Shown: piece after piece, positions 44,738 through 57,160 of the stretch | How the letters are laid out: every line of letters starts with the position of its first letter | Position numbering within the stretch: the stretch's first letter is position 1 | DNA from: Chrysaora quinquecirrha | Lineage: Eukaryota; Cnidaria; Scyphozoa; Semaeostomeae; Pelagiidae | Assembly (NCBI GenBank): GCA_014526335.1 | Contig: JACTAT010000149.1 | Coordinates: 398,515 to 462,514, forward strand | Length of the DNA: 64,000 nt | Direction: 5' to 3' | The notes under the pieces: model-generated | Told to the model about the DNA's origin: nothing | Database searches by the model: none | Seen by the model: the letters and a program-made list of their open reading frames with translations, nothing else | Position numbers and translations under genes: made by a program

Positions 44738-46969
44738 ATGGCGCGGTTTGGGCCTAAAAGTGGGCCTAAAGCTTTCGTTGAGCCAATTGTACTTGAGACT
44801 GACGCCCTCTTGGAGAAGATTGCAAAGATTGAAGAGCTTGGAGAAGAGGTCGTTACAGACAGGCACCAAGTAAGCTGATAACCGTGAAATTCTCTGGAAG
44901 GAATAACGAGATTTTGATAGTAGGCTTGACGACTAGAAAACCAAATTTTTTCGTCTGTTTTAAAACTGTTTAATTTTTCCTTTTAGCTTGTTGATCTTGA
45001 CAAGAAGAAGAATGGCAACCGTGAAGCAATCAGATCCCTCAAGAAGAAAGAAAGCAAAGGTGGATTTGTACTTTCGTCATTGTTGTTTAAATATATATCT
45101 AGACCTCGGTAAACGGGCAGTAGCATTGAAAAATTTTTTCAAGATATCGAGTTTTCGATGCGAAAATCGTATAAAGCATCTAAAACTTGGTCTAGGTACA
45201 AAGTTTCACTGTCCCAGTGCTTGTGTCTTTAATTTTATGAGCGTTCAAAGTTCCCACTTTTATATAATCTTCGACCGCAAAAAATTAAGTTGGAGCGGAG
45301 GGGAGTTTAAGGAACTTTTTACCAGGGAGCGCCGTACCACGCTGGACACCGGCTTGAAGCCCTTGTGAAGTCGCAAATTTCGAACGCTTGTAAAATCGAT
45401 AATACAAGCGCTGGCATAGTAAAACTTTGCACCTAACTTAATTTTGGGTGCTTAATACAAATTGGCATCAAAAGCTATCTATTTCGAAATTTGAAAAAGT
45501 TCTGTTATTGCCGAAAAGGTCGTTAATAGCGATAGTGGCGACCAGACTGCTGCTACTAATTAATTTATTTATTCCGCGTCTAGCAATGCAAAACTATGAA
45601 AAATCGATAAGGTATTTTATCTTAATTAAAGTAGGAAAAATCGATAAGGTATAAAATATGAAAATTTGAAACCGCGTGATGAAGAACTTTCTTTAAACTC
45701 GTAAACAAGCAAACTTGTTTTCTTGCTCTTTTGTGTAGGAGTTGAAAAGTCATGGCTATGCATTGGAAATACATTCTTCAAAATGGAAGATAAAAATATC
45801 AATAAAATACTTCAGCAAGGTAATAATGAATTGGCATTATGAAGCTTTACTCACAGGTATGAGTGCTTGACACTTGGCGTAAAAAGTCCTTGCAGAAGCT
45901 CTTTTTTATACCTTAAATTTGGGCATCAATGACATAGCATAATCTGTAATTAAGTGCTTATATTTACCAGCCGGGATGAGTGCTCGCAGTTGTTAGTGAA
46001 CACATAATTATATAACAACATAGGATATAGCTACGTAACAGGACGAAATTATGCAAATATCACGTTAAATCCACGTGTAGAGATAAATAGCCCAATACAA
46101 GGAAAATATGCAAAAAGAAAAGAATAGCATGATACAAAACTTAAGATAACGCATTTGAAAACTCAATGTCACAACTGAATATTTCAGTTTTAAGATAATG
46201 AGTGATGAAGCCATTGCTAAACGTTAGGTAAAGTACATATGAAGCATACAAAAACTATGTTAACCCACAAAACAGCAATAGATTGGATTCGAACCTGGAC
46301 TGTATGATCAGAGAGCCAACGACGTTTCCACTGAGCTATAGAGCCGAATGAAATCGCCAAGTAACTCTCCAAGTCGTACAGCCCAAGACTCTCCTCCTCT
46401 TCAAATATACAAATGCGTGTAGTATATAGTCCTACATTATGTTTTTATGTATGCTTTTACATACTACATACGATATATTTTGTATCAATTTCAGATCAGA
46501 AAAACCTTGCGGAAGAAATTGAGAAAACAAGAAATGGTCTAAAAGACAAAGTTTCAAGACTTCATGAATTAGAAGGTACAACGAGACGCTTCACATTTTG
46601 TTTGCAATTCTTATATATACTACATTATCTGTGTCGCTCTCGTTGTGTCCTGTGTGGTTGAAGGTGAAACAACACAATTGAACCGGATTTACGAAATTTC
46701 AGGAACCGCCATTCTATAGATGCTTTAGCCCTCTCCTAGTACCCAGGGTACTTTTGCTTGAGTGCGATCCGAAAATCCGAGGTTGATTCTGGCAGATAGT
46801 GCCCACTCTAGAATATTCGTTTTTTGCAAGCACACGGTAAGGACAGGAGGGGTTGAGTGCTAACAGCTGAGAGCTGAAACCAATTTTTCATTTTTTAGGC
46901 CTTCCAGATATCAACAGATTTAGTATCGGCTCTCTTACACCAGAAGAGCGAAAATATGTCAATCTTTAA
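44738..46969 (+). CDS. PDRG1: PDRG1 homologue, copy A, 145 residues, complete
   Basis: Five exons: 44738-44869, 44987-45059, 45739-45819, 46495-46575 and 46899-46969, phases agreeing throughout. The product begins MARFGPKSGPKAF, has VDLDKKKNGNREAIRSL, WLCIGNTFFKM, a predicted coiled-coil stretch and RFSIGSLTPEERKYV near the end. This order matches PDRG1, a small prefoldin-like subunit of the R2TP/prefoldin-like (PAQosome) chaperone complex that helps assemble RNA polymerases and PIKKs. Length fits the family (about 133 in human). The donor after exon 2 is weak (GTGGAT). AATAAA occurs at 46981 and 47197. It follows RANBP9 on the same strand in both copies. Confidence 0.9.
46282..46395 (-). mobile_element. 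tRNA-derived SINE, family 3 (copy A)
   Basis: Reverse orientation: GGATTCGAACCTGGACTGTA, CCAACGACGTTTCCACTGAG, CTATAGAGC and CAAGTCGTACAGCCCAAG. Same element at 55989-56104 in copy B. It lies in a PDRG1 intron. Confidence 0.75.
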
Positions 46970-47451
46970 ACATCAGAGCGAATAAAATCTGTCTGACTGA
47001 GATCCGATCTGATCTTCCTGAAGAACTCTATAAATGTATTCAAGAAGGGACGGAAGAAGAGAGGACGAAAGCCCATTTCTAAGCTTAAGAAAGAACTGTT
47101 TACATCATCTCGAAGTTGAAGTTAGAATTTGGATCGTGTCAAAGTTTCACAATAGAATCGAAAACTCTTTTTCTTCTACTTAAAAAGATATTTACAAATA
47201 AAGATGAATATAAAAGCTTTGGAGCTTTGTATCAGAAGACTTGCAGTTGCACACAGTTGTAAAAGGATTATATTATATTCAATTAAATTGTAGAACTAAT
47301 ATTTAGAATGAAATAAAATACTGCTCTATTATTGATCGATTTCTCTTTTCATTTTACTTTCTATTCTACCTGTTTTCGAAAGTTTTAAACACAGTGGTCG
47401 GTGTAAAGTGTAAAAATAAAAGGAATGAAATTTAAACTATTATAGCCCTGC

Positions 47452-47743
47452 GATGTAAACAAACAGAGGTGTGAAATGCAAACAAACAAAGGTGTGAAAT
47501 GTAGGCGAACAGAGGTGTGAAATGTAGACAAACAAGGGTTTGTTATGTAGACAGACAGAAAGTTGAATTGTAGATAAACAGAGGTGTGAAATGAAGACAA
47601 ACAAGAGTTATGAAATGTAGACAAACAGAAGTGTGAAATGTAGACAAACAGAGGTGTGAAATGTAAGTGAACAGAGGTGTGAAATGTAAACAAGCAGACG
47701 TGTGAAATGTAGACAAACAAGGGTGTGAAATGTAAGCGAACAG
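47452..47743. repeat. 23-bp minisatellite, truncated (copy A)
   Basis: Units of the type AGGTGTGAAATGTAGACAAA followed by CAA repeat about 12 times and stop abruptly at 47743, where a RANBP9 exon fragment begins. The uninterrupted version is at 57161-57880. Confidence 0.9.
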
Positions 47744-47857
47744 TGTGGATGCGAATTTTGGACAACAACCTTTTGTTTATGACATCGAGGAAACGAGAAA
47801 GGTTTACTTTGTTTATGTTCATTTTTTTGTCAAATCCAAGGTCTAAAATAATATTTT

Positions 47858-48187
47858 TTAATGAGGGGGGCTTTGGGGGGTATCAAAACCCGAAAACCCG
47901 GATGACCTTAGTTTCGACAACTGTTTTAAGAATTTTACACATTGATATCCTTTGTGAGATTTAAAACCCGAAAACCCGCAAATTTTAACCGATTTTTACC
48001 CCAATACCCGAAACCCGAGCTAAAAAAATGGCAAAACCCGTTGCCCGTTTGATAGCTTTGATTTGACGCATCAAAAACTCGACATACTTGACCCAAAAAC
48101 CAGCACGATTTTTTAGAAAAACCTGAAAACCCGAGATCGAAATCGGCTAAAGCCGCATCCCGTGAAATCCCAAAGCCCCCCTCTTTA
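47858..48187. mobile_element. 0.33-kb TIR element, complete in copy B and truncated at 38202-38474 in copy A
   Basis: Left end TTAATGAGGGGGGCTTTGGG pairs with the reverse complement of the right end, TTAAAGAGGGGGGCTTTGGG. The interior has many AAACCCG words. Copy A keeps only the part from 38202 rightward, so the duplication boundary cuts this element. Confidence 0.7.
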
Positions 48188-48215
48188 ATCGTATAAAGAC
48201 CCGTGCTAATCAAAC

Positions 48216-48620
48216 ACTATTGTTCGCCAAGCTTTAAGGATCTCATGCATTAAATTAGTTGTTTTGACGTTCGGCCAGGGATAACGCTGAACGTTTGAGT
48301 GACGAAGATTTCCAAGGCTTTTGCAGATATATGACTCACCAATTCGCCACGTTTCTCGCTGAAAAAACACCGGTTTACAAGGCAGTTTTGTGCCTGTATT
48401 TTGATAAGCTTTGGAGGTCGCCAAATGGACAAACATTGCCATATATACAAAATGGGCAAATTGTTTCGCAGTGATCTTGAAGAAGTTAAAAACATTTCTG
48501 CTTGCTACAACAAAAATATGCTTGACGAACAATGTTTGGCGATTTTACGAGACAGTCAAACATTTCGCTGGACAAACAAATTTCAGATATTTGACAATGT
48601 TTGCTCGTTTGCCATATCAA
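48216..48620. mobile_element. Diverged AAACATTG-family element (copy B)
   Basis: Same text as 38505-38900, with single-base differences (for example GTTAAAAACATTT against GTTAAAACATTT). Confidence 0.45.
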
Positions 48621-49199
48621 ATACATGTAGTTTACATTAGTTAATTTCGTTTGTCTTCCAGATACAGAAGTCCTTACGAAAACGGGGCTTGTGTTTACAG
48701 ATCTTGTTTTGCTGATAAAGGCCTTGAATTTTCTTTCAGGAGCTTCATTCAAGAGCCATTGACTGCATTGAAAACTTTCCTGTTTCAATCGATGGTGGAA
48801 GCTGGCAGGAAACATTACAAAGGTAAGGAGTGCTGTTTAATCTCATCATAAAAGACACCTTCCGTAAGAAAAAGACTAGGTACTAAAGTGATTTTTGTGT
48901 CTCCAATTCAAGGGTTGTATCGACCTATCTTGTTCACCATGGCTATTGTCAAACTGCGGAGGTTTTCTCAAAAAGTGCTGGGCAATCCTTTACTGAAGAA
49001 ATTGCATCAATAAAAAACAGACAAAGTGAGTGCTATAGCATTTTGTACAGCTTTCATGTCTCTTAACTTCCCTATAATATTCGTTATACGCCTACTCATG
49101 CATAGACCGTATTTTTCTATGCAAAGGAGTACTTTCCTAATTGCGGACGTTTATTTCGTACGAAATCGCTCATTGGTAGTTTCCTGCTTACGATCGATT

Positions 49200-49572
49200 A
49201 AGTATGTAAGAAAGTAAGTAACCAACTAGATAACAAACTAACTAACAAACTAACTAACCAACTAATTAACTAATTAACTAACTAATCAACAAAATAACTA
49301 ACTAACTAACTAACTAACTTACTTACTAACTAACTAACTAACTAACTAAGTAACTAACTAACTTACTAAGTAACGAACTAACTAGCTAACAAACAAACGA
49401 ACAAACTAACTAACTAACAAAATAACTATTTAACTAACTAACTATCTAACCAACTAGCTAACAAACTAACTAGCTAACTCACTGTCTAACTAATTAACTA
49501 AAGCTGAGTAACTAACTAACGAATTAATTAACTAACTAAATAACTAACTAACTAATCAAGTACCCAACTAAT

Positions 49573-49607
<35 letters not shown>

Positions 49608-49652
49608 CTAACCAACTAACTAACTAACTAACTAACTAACTATCTAACCAAT

Positions 49653-49720
<68 letters not shown>

Positions 49721-49838
49721 CAACCAACTAGCTAGCTAGCTAGCTAACTAACTAACCAACTAACTAACTAACTAACTAACTAACCAACTCACTAACTAAC
49801 TAACAACTATTTAAACAACAAACTAACTATCTAACCAT
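49200..49838 (+). repeat. CTAA tetranucleotide array (copy B)
   Basis: Same organisation as the array in copy A, with a few substitutions (for example AAGTACCCAACT against AAGTACCTAACT). Confidence 0.9.
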
Positions 49839-50560
49839 CTAAAGTAGCTATAGCCAGGTAATATAGCAGCTGTCATAAATCTTTTTGTCATTAAATGATT
49901 GAAATAATAAAAAAACAGAACAACAGGTAGTAAAGTTGCTTATACAAGCTTAAGCTTACAGCTCTCTGATCTGTGAACTGCGTCAATTGACCTCAGACGC
50001 ACAAACTTTCAGATTTAATTGTTATCGGCTGTTCTTAATTTTAAAATACGTTTTGTTGATCAATGAAACTTTTTCCTAGGAATACAAAAGCTGATCTTAG
50101 CCGGAAGAATAAGCGAAGGCATAGAAGCAACACAGTCACTTTATCCTGGTTTATTAGATCGAAATCTTGGTCTGTTATTCAAACTAAAATGCAGACAATT
50201 CATAGAAATGGTCAGCGGCTGTGACAGTGAAGTAAAGCCATCTGCGCACAGCCCAACAAGAAGCGCTAAATCAAGCCCTTGTGCAAGTCCAGCGAGAGTC
50301 TTAGGCCGTCCTAGTCTGTCAAGTCAGTCGTCTGTGTCGACTACGAATGGTTTTGACGCTTGTGATTCAGGGACAACTCAGAGTATGGACACAACGCATG
50401 ATAATGTCAGTAATAGTAATGGTGTTAATATAGATGAAGATATGGAAATAGAGGATGAAACACCGATTGATCAGCCAACCAATCAGCATTCGAGTAGCCA
50501 GTCACGAGGTATGTTGTTTATTGACATTACACACATATCTGGTTCTCGCAGTTTGATGCG

Positions 50561-50832
50561 TTTTAGGCCCTGGCCAAACGATCAAACATTGTTTGTTAAA
50601 CATATGAAACTAGCTTTCCTAGCAAAATGTTTGAATCTTGCCACGTTACAAAACATTGTTAGCCAAACATTTTTTGATTGTAACTAGCAGAAAATATTTT
50701 GAACTTGAACATTTCTCAGCGAATTCTGCCTTTGAAGGCGTGTTTTGAAGTGACCCAAACCTTCAAACGTTGCTTGAGAAGCTTGTTTCAAATGTTTGAC
50801 AAACAATGTTTGGTCGTTTGGCCAGGGCCTTA
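50561..50832. mobile_element. AAACATTG-family MITE (copy B)
   Basis: Counterpart of 40838-41110. It has one T fewer in a T run (GGCGTGTTTTGAAG). Confidence 0.8.
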
Positions 50833-50916
50833 AAAGATGGCTTGTACCAGTTGTTTTGAAAGTGCTCAGTCATAGCTCCATCATTTAGCTTAGGGCGGAG
50901 ACAGATTGCAACAGCA

Positions 50917-51357
50917 AGGCCCTGGCAAAACGATCAAACATTGTCGGTCCAACAATTTAGATATGCTTTACAACAAACGTTTGACCGTTTGGCCACGTCC
51001 AAAACATTGCTGCCCAACACTTTGGAGCAACGAAGTCATTGCTAATGCGCAAGCACGAGCGCCTTGTTGCTAAGAAATTTTGCAAGTTTTTTGCAGTTCT
51101 TCAAAAAACAAAAGAGATATTTGACAAGCAATGTTGGAAAGGCGGTCAAACGATCAAACATTGCTTGATACGCAAAAATAAGCGAAATTTGTGGCGTAAT
51201 GTTTTGAAAAAGTTCAAAAACATTTGTTGCTTGACGAAGACAAACAATGTTGGAGGACTAATGTTTTTTGATGTTGCCAAACGGTCAAACATTGCTTGAG
51301 CAGCAAATCTCAAATGTTGGACCAACAATGTCTGATCGTTTGGCATGGGCCTAAGTT
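50917..51357. mobile_element. AAACATTG-family MITE (copy B)
   Basis: Counterpart of 41193-41634, same ends and interior words. Confidence 0.75.
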
Positions 51358-51872
51358 CCCTCGTTATTGATAAATACGATCACCAAAAGGTTCATAGTTT
51401 CAGAAAACAATACAGCAATATAGCTTTGTTTGTCTCTTTAGTTACTATACAAGTAGACCCGAGTCCGTCCGTCAGGCATTTATGCGGTGGTAACATACTT
51501 GCAATTGAAAAACTATTGGCGTTTGGTAAAGAATTACAAATCATGAATAAAGAACTCGCAAAAGAATGTGGTTGCAATGAAGGATATGATAAATTAATGA
51601 GGGTATGTTTGAATCATATATTTGTTTGCACCTATGTTTATATCACAGAATAGGAAGTTACGCAGAAGGACAACTCTTGTTGGAACGCTTTGAATTTCAG
51701 TTTCATGGTTATTTGAATGACAGAGCAATAGAAAACAATAGTTAGCGCTATAAATGCGATTCCATGCTGACGGAAAGACTTTTGCAGCGACTTAACCTCT
51801 TTTGTATGCGAGATATCGGAAATTGCTTGGTTGACTCTCTGTTCTTTGTTTATATGATAAACTTCATGATTC

Positions 51873-52147
51873 GTAAGCGATCAAACATTGCTTGCCAGAC
51901 ATTTGAAATTTGCTTGTCAACCTGTGTTAATGTTTGACCACGTCACAAAACATTGCTCGAGAAGCAAAAATAAGCAGAATTCGTTAGGTGATGTTTCTGA
52001 GAAAGTTCAAAAGCTTTTTTTGCTTGACACATGTACAATTTTTGACGAACATTGTTTTGTGATGTGCCCAAACAATTAAAAAATTTTGCTGGAGAAGCAA
52101 ATTTCAAATGTTTGACAAACATTTTAATCGTTTGGCTAGGGCCTAAG
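51873..52147. mobile_element. AAACATTG-family MITE (copy B)
   Basis: Counterpart of 42148-42422. Confidence 0.7.
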
Positions 52148-52776
52148 AAACATTAAATTTATAAAAACCCTTGCACGCATGTTCTTTCTACCTTTGCTGG
52201 CTAGTGTCAGTGCAAATTGTGAAAAAATCTGAATTAAAAAGAAAGCTGTTTTAAGAATTTTCTGAATAGGAGCGCTGGGATTGCTGAGTAGGCAAAACTC
52301 ACAGTATCGGTCTTTCATGGTGTCTCCAAACATATCTGAAAGTGAATAATTTTTGTTATAGCTAAGAATACTTCGCTAATCAAAAGTGAAATATAGAACT
52401 TGAAGAAGACATTCTAGATATTATAGTGCAGTCTTATCCTCTTAAAGTTTTGTCCATTTGTTCCATGTTTTGTTTAACCTTATTGAATAAATCCCATTCT
52501 AGGATGCATTTAGTTTATTGGCCTACAACGATCCTTGGAACAGCCCAGTTGGTTTCCAACTTCATGCAGTTCAAAGAGAGCCTGTATGTGCAGCATTAAA
52601 CAGTGCCATTTTAGGTATGAGTTCACCAAATCTTTATTATTTTATTATCTACAAAGACAGGACCAAGTGTGCCCTTGTATGATTGACCTGGCATAGACTT
52701 ATTACCTTCCTTCAAATCCTTCGGAAACGGCTACTAACAACTACAATAACATAATTGCTGTTAAATGAAATCCTTA

Positions 52777-52990
52777 AGCTGTGGCCACATCACAACTAGG
52801 ACACATTTCGCACAACATTGTATTCGGCTTGTCTCCAAGGGGGGTGAGGGCTAAACATGCGAGTGGCAAGCGAAGAGACATCCTCCGAATCGAAAAGACA
52901 ATATATGTTTCTGTTGTCTCCCAGAAAAATTCGCGTGTCTCTCTCTACAAATTTTGTCGCACGATTTTCCAATTTAATATTTCATTATGC
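52777..52990. mobile_element. MITE, CGCGCGACATTGTATT family (copy B)
   Basis: Counterpart of 43057-43270, but with 6 G instead of 14 and CATTTCGCACAAC instead of CATTTCGCGCACAAC. Confidence 0.6.
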
Positions 52991-53696
52991 GACATAATCC
53001 AGTTTGGGCTTCCTATGGCCTTAGGCAGAGTGAATGTTCTCCTGAAACCCCTGCCTTAGTACTTTAAGTTCGGGTTTAAAAACGTGTTTGGAACATCTAG
53101 CCGTTTTCTTGAGTCCCGTCTTATTTCTTGTTTCTTTCAGAATCCTACAACCTCCCGCCAAACCGGCATTAGAATTAGCAGTTGGACAAATAAAAGCTTG
53201 TCTCAAGCAAATGGCAAAGTCTGGACTTGGAGCATGCGCATTTGCTGATGTAGACGATTTTCTGTGTCGTTAGAAGTAGAATGTATATTGCAATCATCAT
53301 ATTCCCTGTATACATAGTTATTTGGCAATGTCTGGAGAAGGTAAAGTAGGCAGGCAGAGCGGTGCCAGAAAAAGCTCAATTTATCACTATTGTGGATATG
53401 CCTTATATAGGAAGGGTTATTGTGCTTGATTTGAGGAAACTTGCATAGAAAGGCCATCATGACAGTGGGGTGGTTAATTTTCCACCCCCTGAAAGGTTGC
53501 CTTACCTATCAAATAAACAACATAACGCCAGGAATAACGAATCGCAATGAGCCTAAACGTCTGTTTTATTGTTTTATATGAACACTTAGTTTCGTTCTCA
53601 GCTAGGATTTTTCTTACAATTACATCATTTCAGTCTTATAAATACGTTTGCAAGAAAGGCCTGCACACCTGCAGACGTTGCTGTTTGTATTTTACT

Positions 53697-53980
53697 AAAG
53701 CCCTGGCGTGGCCGAAAAATCAAACATTGTTCCTCAAACATCTGAGATTTGCTTGTCAAACAACTTTGTTCTACCGTTTGGCCACGTCACAAAACATTGC
53801 TTGTCAAACAATTTTGCTTTAACAAGCAGAAAATGTTTTCTAACTTTTCAGAAACATTGCTAAACAATTCTGCTTGTGAAACAATGTTTTTTGACGTGGC
53901 CAAACCGTCAAACGTTGCTTATAACTTAAATTTCAAATGTTTGGCAAACAATGTTTGATCGTTTTGCCAGAGCCTAAATG
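53697..53980. mobile_element. AAACATTG-family MITE (copy B), between RANBP9 and PDRG1
   Basis: Counterpart of 43986-44270. Confidence 0.7.
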
Positions 53981-54446
53981 GCACTACTGAGATAGCAGAA
54001 ACATTAACCCAAATATCAGCCTGGTGTTTCTAATAAAAGATTGTTCTAATAAAAAAGTGTAATGGCTCTAAAGTGTTTGAGCATAGGCCATATCACCAGC
54101 TAGACTCCAGAATAGGAGACAACCTGCAACCTGGCTTCCTTGAATTAAACCCAGACTTAAAACTGAAAAAATCTTAAGAACACACCCGATATTTAAAGCT
54201 ATTTTATAACATCTAAACTCAAAGTAGAAATCTTATGTAGCATCTGATATTTTATACCGTTTGTTGTTATCTATTTGTCTTTATCAATGTAAATTATTAG
54301 CATGAAAAGTAGTGTTGCATCTTAAAACCTTTTGAACGTATTTCTTGCACTACCTGTACCTGTGCTTCAAGAATTTGTTTGGATTCCCTGTGGCACTTTG
54401 TTTTTCCAGCCTCCATTCGAGTTGACACTTGGAGAATTTTTTCAAA

Positions 54447-56676
54447 ATGGCGCGGTTTGGGCCTAAAAGTGGGCCTAAAGCTTTCGTTGAGCCAATTGTA
54501 CTTGAGACTGACGCCCTCTTGGAGAAGATTGCAAAGATTGAAGAGCTTGGAGAAGAGGTCGTTACAGACAGGCACCAAGTAAGCTGATAACCGTGAAATT
54601 CTCTGGAAGGAATAACGAGATTTTGATAGTAGGCTTGACGACTAGAAAACCAAATTTTTCGTCTGTTTTAAAACTGTTTAATTTTTCCTTTTAGCTTGTT
54701 GATCTTGACAAGAAGAAGAATGGCAACCGTGAAGCAATCAGATCCCTCAAGAAGAAAGAAAGCAAAGGTGGATTTGTACTTTCGTCATTGTTGTTTAAAT
54801 ATATATCTAGACCTCGGTAAACGGGCAGTAGCATTGAAAAATTTTTTCAAGATATCGAGTTTTCGATGCGAAAATCGTATAAAGCATCTAAAACTTGGTC
54901 TAGGTACAAAGTTTCACTGTCCCAGTGCTTGTGTCTTTAATTTTATGAGCGTTCAAAGTTCCCACTTTTATATAATCTTCGACCGCAAAAAATTAAGTTG
55001 GAGCGGAGGGGAGTTTAAGGAACTTTTTACCAGGGAGCGCCGTACCACGCTGGACACCGGCTTGAAGCCCTTGTGAAGTCGCAAATTTCGAACGCTTGTA
55101 AAATCGATAATACAAGCGCTGGCATAGTAAAACTTTGCACCTAACTTAATTTTGGGTGCTTAATACAAATTGGCATCAAAAGCTATCTATTTCGAAATTT
55201 GAAAAAGTTCTGTTATTGCCGAAAAGGTCGTTAATAGCGATAGTGGCGACCAGACTGCTGCTACTAATTAATTTATTTATTCCGCGTCTAGCAATGCAAA
55301 ACTATGAAAAATCGATAAGGTATTTTATCTTAATTAAAGTAGGAAAAATCGATAAGGTATAAAATATGAAAATTTGAAACCGCGTGATGAAGAACTTTCT
55401 TTAAACTCGTAAACAAGCAAACTTGTTTTCTTGCTCTTTGTGTAGGAGTTGAAAAGTCATGGCTATGCATTGGAAATACATTCTTCAAAATGGAAGATAA
55501 AAATATCAATAAAATACTTCAGCAAGGTAATAATGAATTGGCATTATGAAGCTTTACTCACAGGTATGAGTGCTTGACACTTGGCGTAAAAAGTCCTTGC
55601 AGAAGCTCTTTTTTATACCTTAAATTTGGGCATCAATGACATAGCATAATCTGTAATTAAGTGCTTATATTTACCAGCCGGGATGAGTGCTCGCAGTTGT
55701 TAGTGAACACATAATTATATAACAACATAGGATATAGCTACGTAACAGGACGAAATTATGCAAATATCACGTTAAATCCACGTGTAGAGATAAATAGCCC
55801 AATACAAGGAAAATATGCAAAAAGAAAAGAATAGCATGATACAAAACTTAAGATAACGCATTTGAAAACTCAATGTCACAACTGAATATTTCAGTTTTAA
55901 GATAATGAGTGATGAAGCCATTGCTAAACGTTAGGTAAAGTACATATGAAGCATACAAAAACTATGTTAACCCACAAAACAGCAATAGATTGGATTCGAA
56001 CCTGGACTGTATGATCAGAGAGCCAACGACGTTTCCACTGAGCTATAGAGCCGAATGAAATCGCCAAGTAACTCTCCAAGTCGTACAGCCCAAGACTCTC
56101 CTCCTCTTCAAATATACAAATGCGTGTAGTATATAGTCCTACATTATGTTTTTATGTATGCTTTTACATACTACATACGATATATTTTGTATCAATTTCA
56201 GATCAGAAAAACCTTGCGGAAGAAATTGAGAAAACAAGAAATGGTCTAAAAGACAAAGTTTCAAGACTTCATGAATTAGAAGGTACAACGAGACGCTTCA
56301 CATTTTGTTTGCAATTCTTATATATACTACATTATCTGTGTCGCTCTCGTTGTGTCCTGTGTGGTTGAAGGTGAAACAACACAATTGAACCGGATTTACG
56401 AAATTTCAGGAACCGCCATTCTATAGATGCTTTAGCCCTCTCCTAGTACCCAGGGTACTTTTGCTTGAGTGCGATCCGAAAATCCGAGGTTGATTCTGGC
56501 AGATAGTGCCCACTCTAGAATATTCGTTTTTTGCAAGCACACGGTAAGGACAGGAGGGGTTGAGTGCTAACAGCTGAGAGCTGAAACCAATTTTTCATTT
56601 TTTAGGCCTTCCAGATATCAACAGATTTAGTATCGGCTCTCTTACACCAGAAGAGCGAAAATATGTCAATCTTTAA
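54447..56676 (+). CDS. PDRG1: PDRG1 homologue, copy B, 145 residues, complete
   Basis: Exons 54447-54578, 54695-54767, 55446-55526, 56202-56282 and 56606-56676. The exons I compared are the same as in copy A. All length differences I noticed (one T fewer before exon 2, one T fewer before exon 3) are in introns. The PDRG1 reading frame is therefore intact in both copies, unlike RANBP9. If the duplication is an assembly effect, this and copy A are two alleles of one gene. Confidence 0.9.
55989..56104 (-). mobile_element. tRNA-derived SINE, family 3 (copy B)
   Basis: Counterpart of 46282-46395, in a PDRG1 intron. Confidence 0.75.
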
Positions 56677-57160
56677 ACATCAGAGCGAATAAAATCTGTC
56701 TGACTGAGATCCGATCTGATCTTCCTGAAGAACTCTATAAATGTATTCAAGAAGGGACGGAAGAAGAGAGGACGAAAGCCCATTTCTAAGCTTAAGAAAG
56801 AACTGTTTACATCATCTCGAAGTTGAAGTTAGAATTTGGATCGTGTCAAAGTTTCACAATAGAATCGAAAACTCTTTTTCTTCTACTTAAAAAGATATTT
56901 ACAAATAAAGATGAATATAAAAGCTTTGGAGCTTTGTATCAGAAGACTTGCAGTTGCACACAGTTGTAAAAGGATTATATTATATTCAATTAAATTGTAG
57001 AACTAATATTTAGAATGAAATAAAAATACTGCTCTATTATTGATCGATTTCTCTTTTCATTTTACTTTCTATTCTACCTGTTTTCGAAAGTTTTAAACAC
57101 AGTGGTCGGTGTAAAGTGTAAAAATAAAAAGGAATGAAATTTAAACTATTATAGCCCTGC

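Larger units (their letters stand above)
38202..47743. repeat. 9.54-kb direct repeat, copy A
   Basis: Nearly identical to 47913-57452; only scattered single-base and homopolymer differences were seen. It contains the RANBP9 3' half, PDRG1, a CTAA array and the same transposons. Its left edge falls inside a TIR element that is complete in copy B, and its right edge falls inside the 23-bp minisatellite. Confidence 0.95.
47745..53273 (+). pseudogene. RANBP9: RANBP9/10 3' half, copy B, with an extra upstream exon fragment and a one-base deletion in the last exon
   Basis: Exons 47745-47801 (partial), 48740-48822, 48913-49025, 50080-50508, 51442-51602, 52503-52614 and 53141-53273. The first piece encodes VDANFGQQPFVYDIEETRK, the end of the SPRY region in RanBPM. 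It ends in phase 0 before a GTTTAC donor, exactly the phase the next exon needs. Its 5' side is cut off by the minisatellite end at 47743. The CRA exon 51442-51602 is intact here (LAIEKLLAFGKELQ). In the last exon copy B reads CTCCCGCC where copy A reads CTCCCCGCC, so the frame shifts and stops after NRH. AATAAA is at 53512. Confidence 0.87.

Noticed and set aside
44988..45368. A 126-codon plus-strand frame in copy A (and 54696-55076 in copy B)
   Set aside because: It covers PDRG1 exon 2 in another frame and then reads into the intron. The PDRG1 frame is supported by phase and family sequence.
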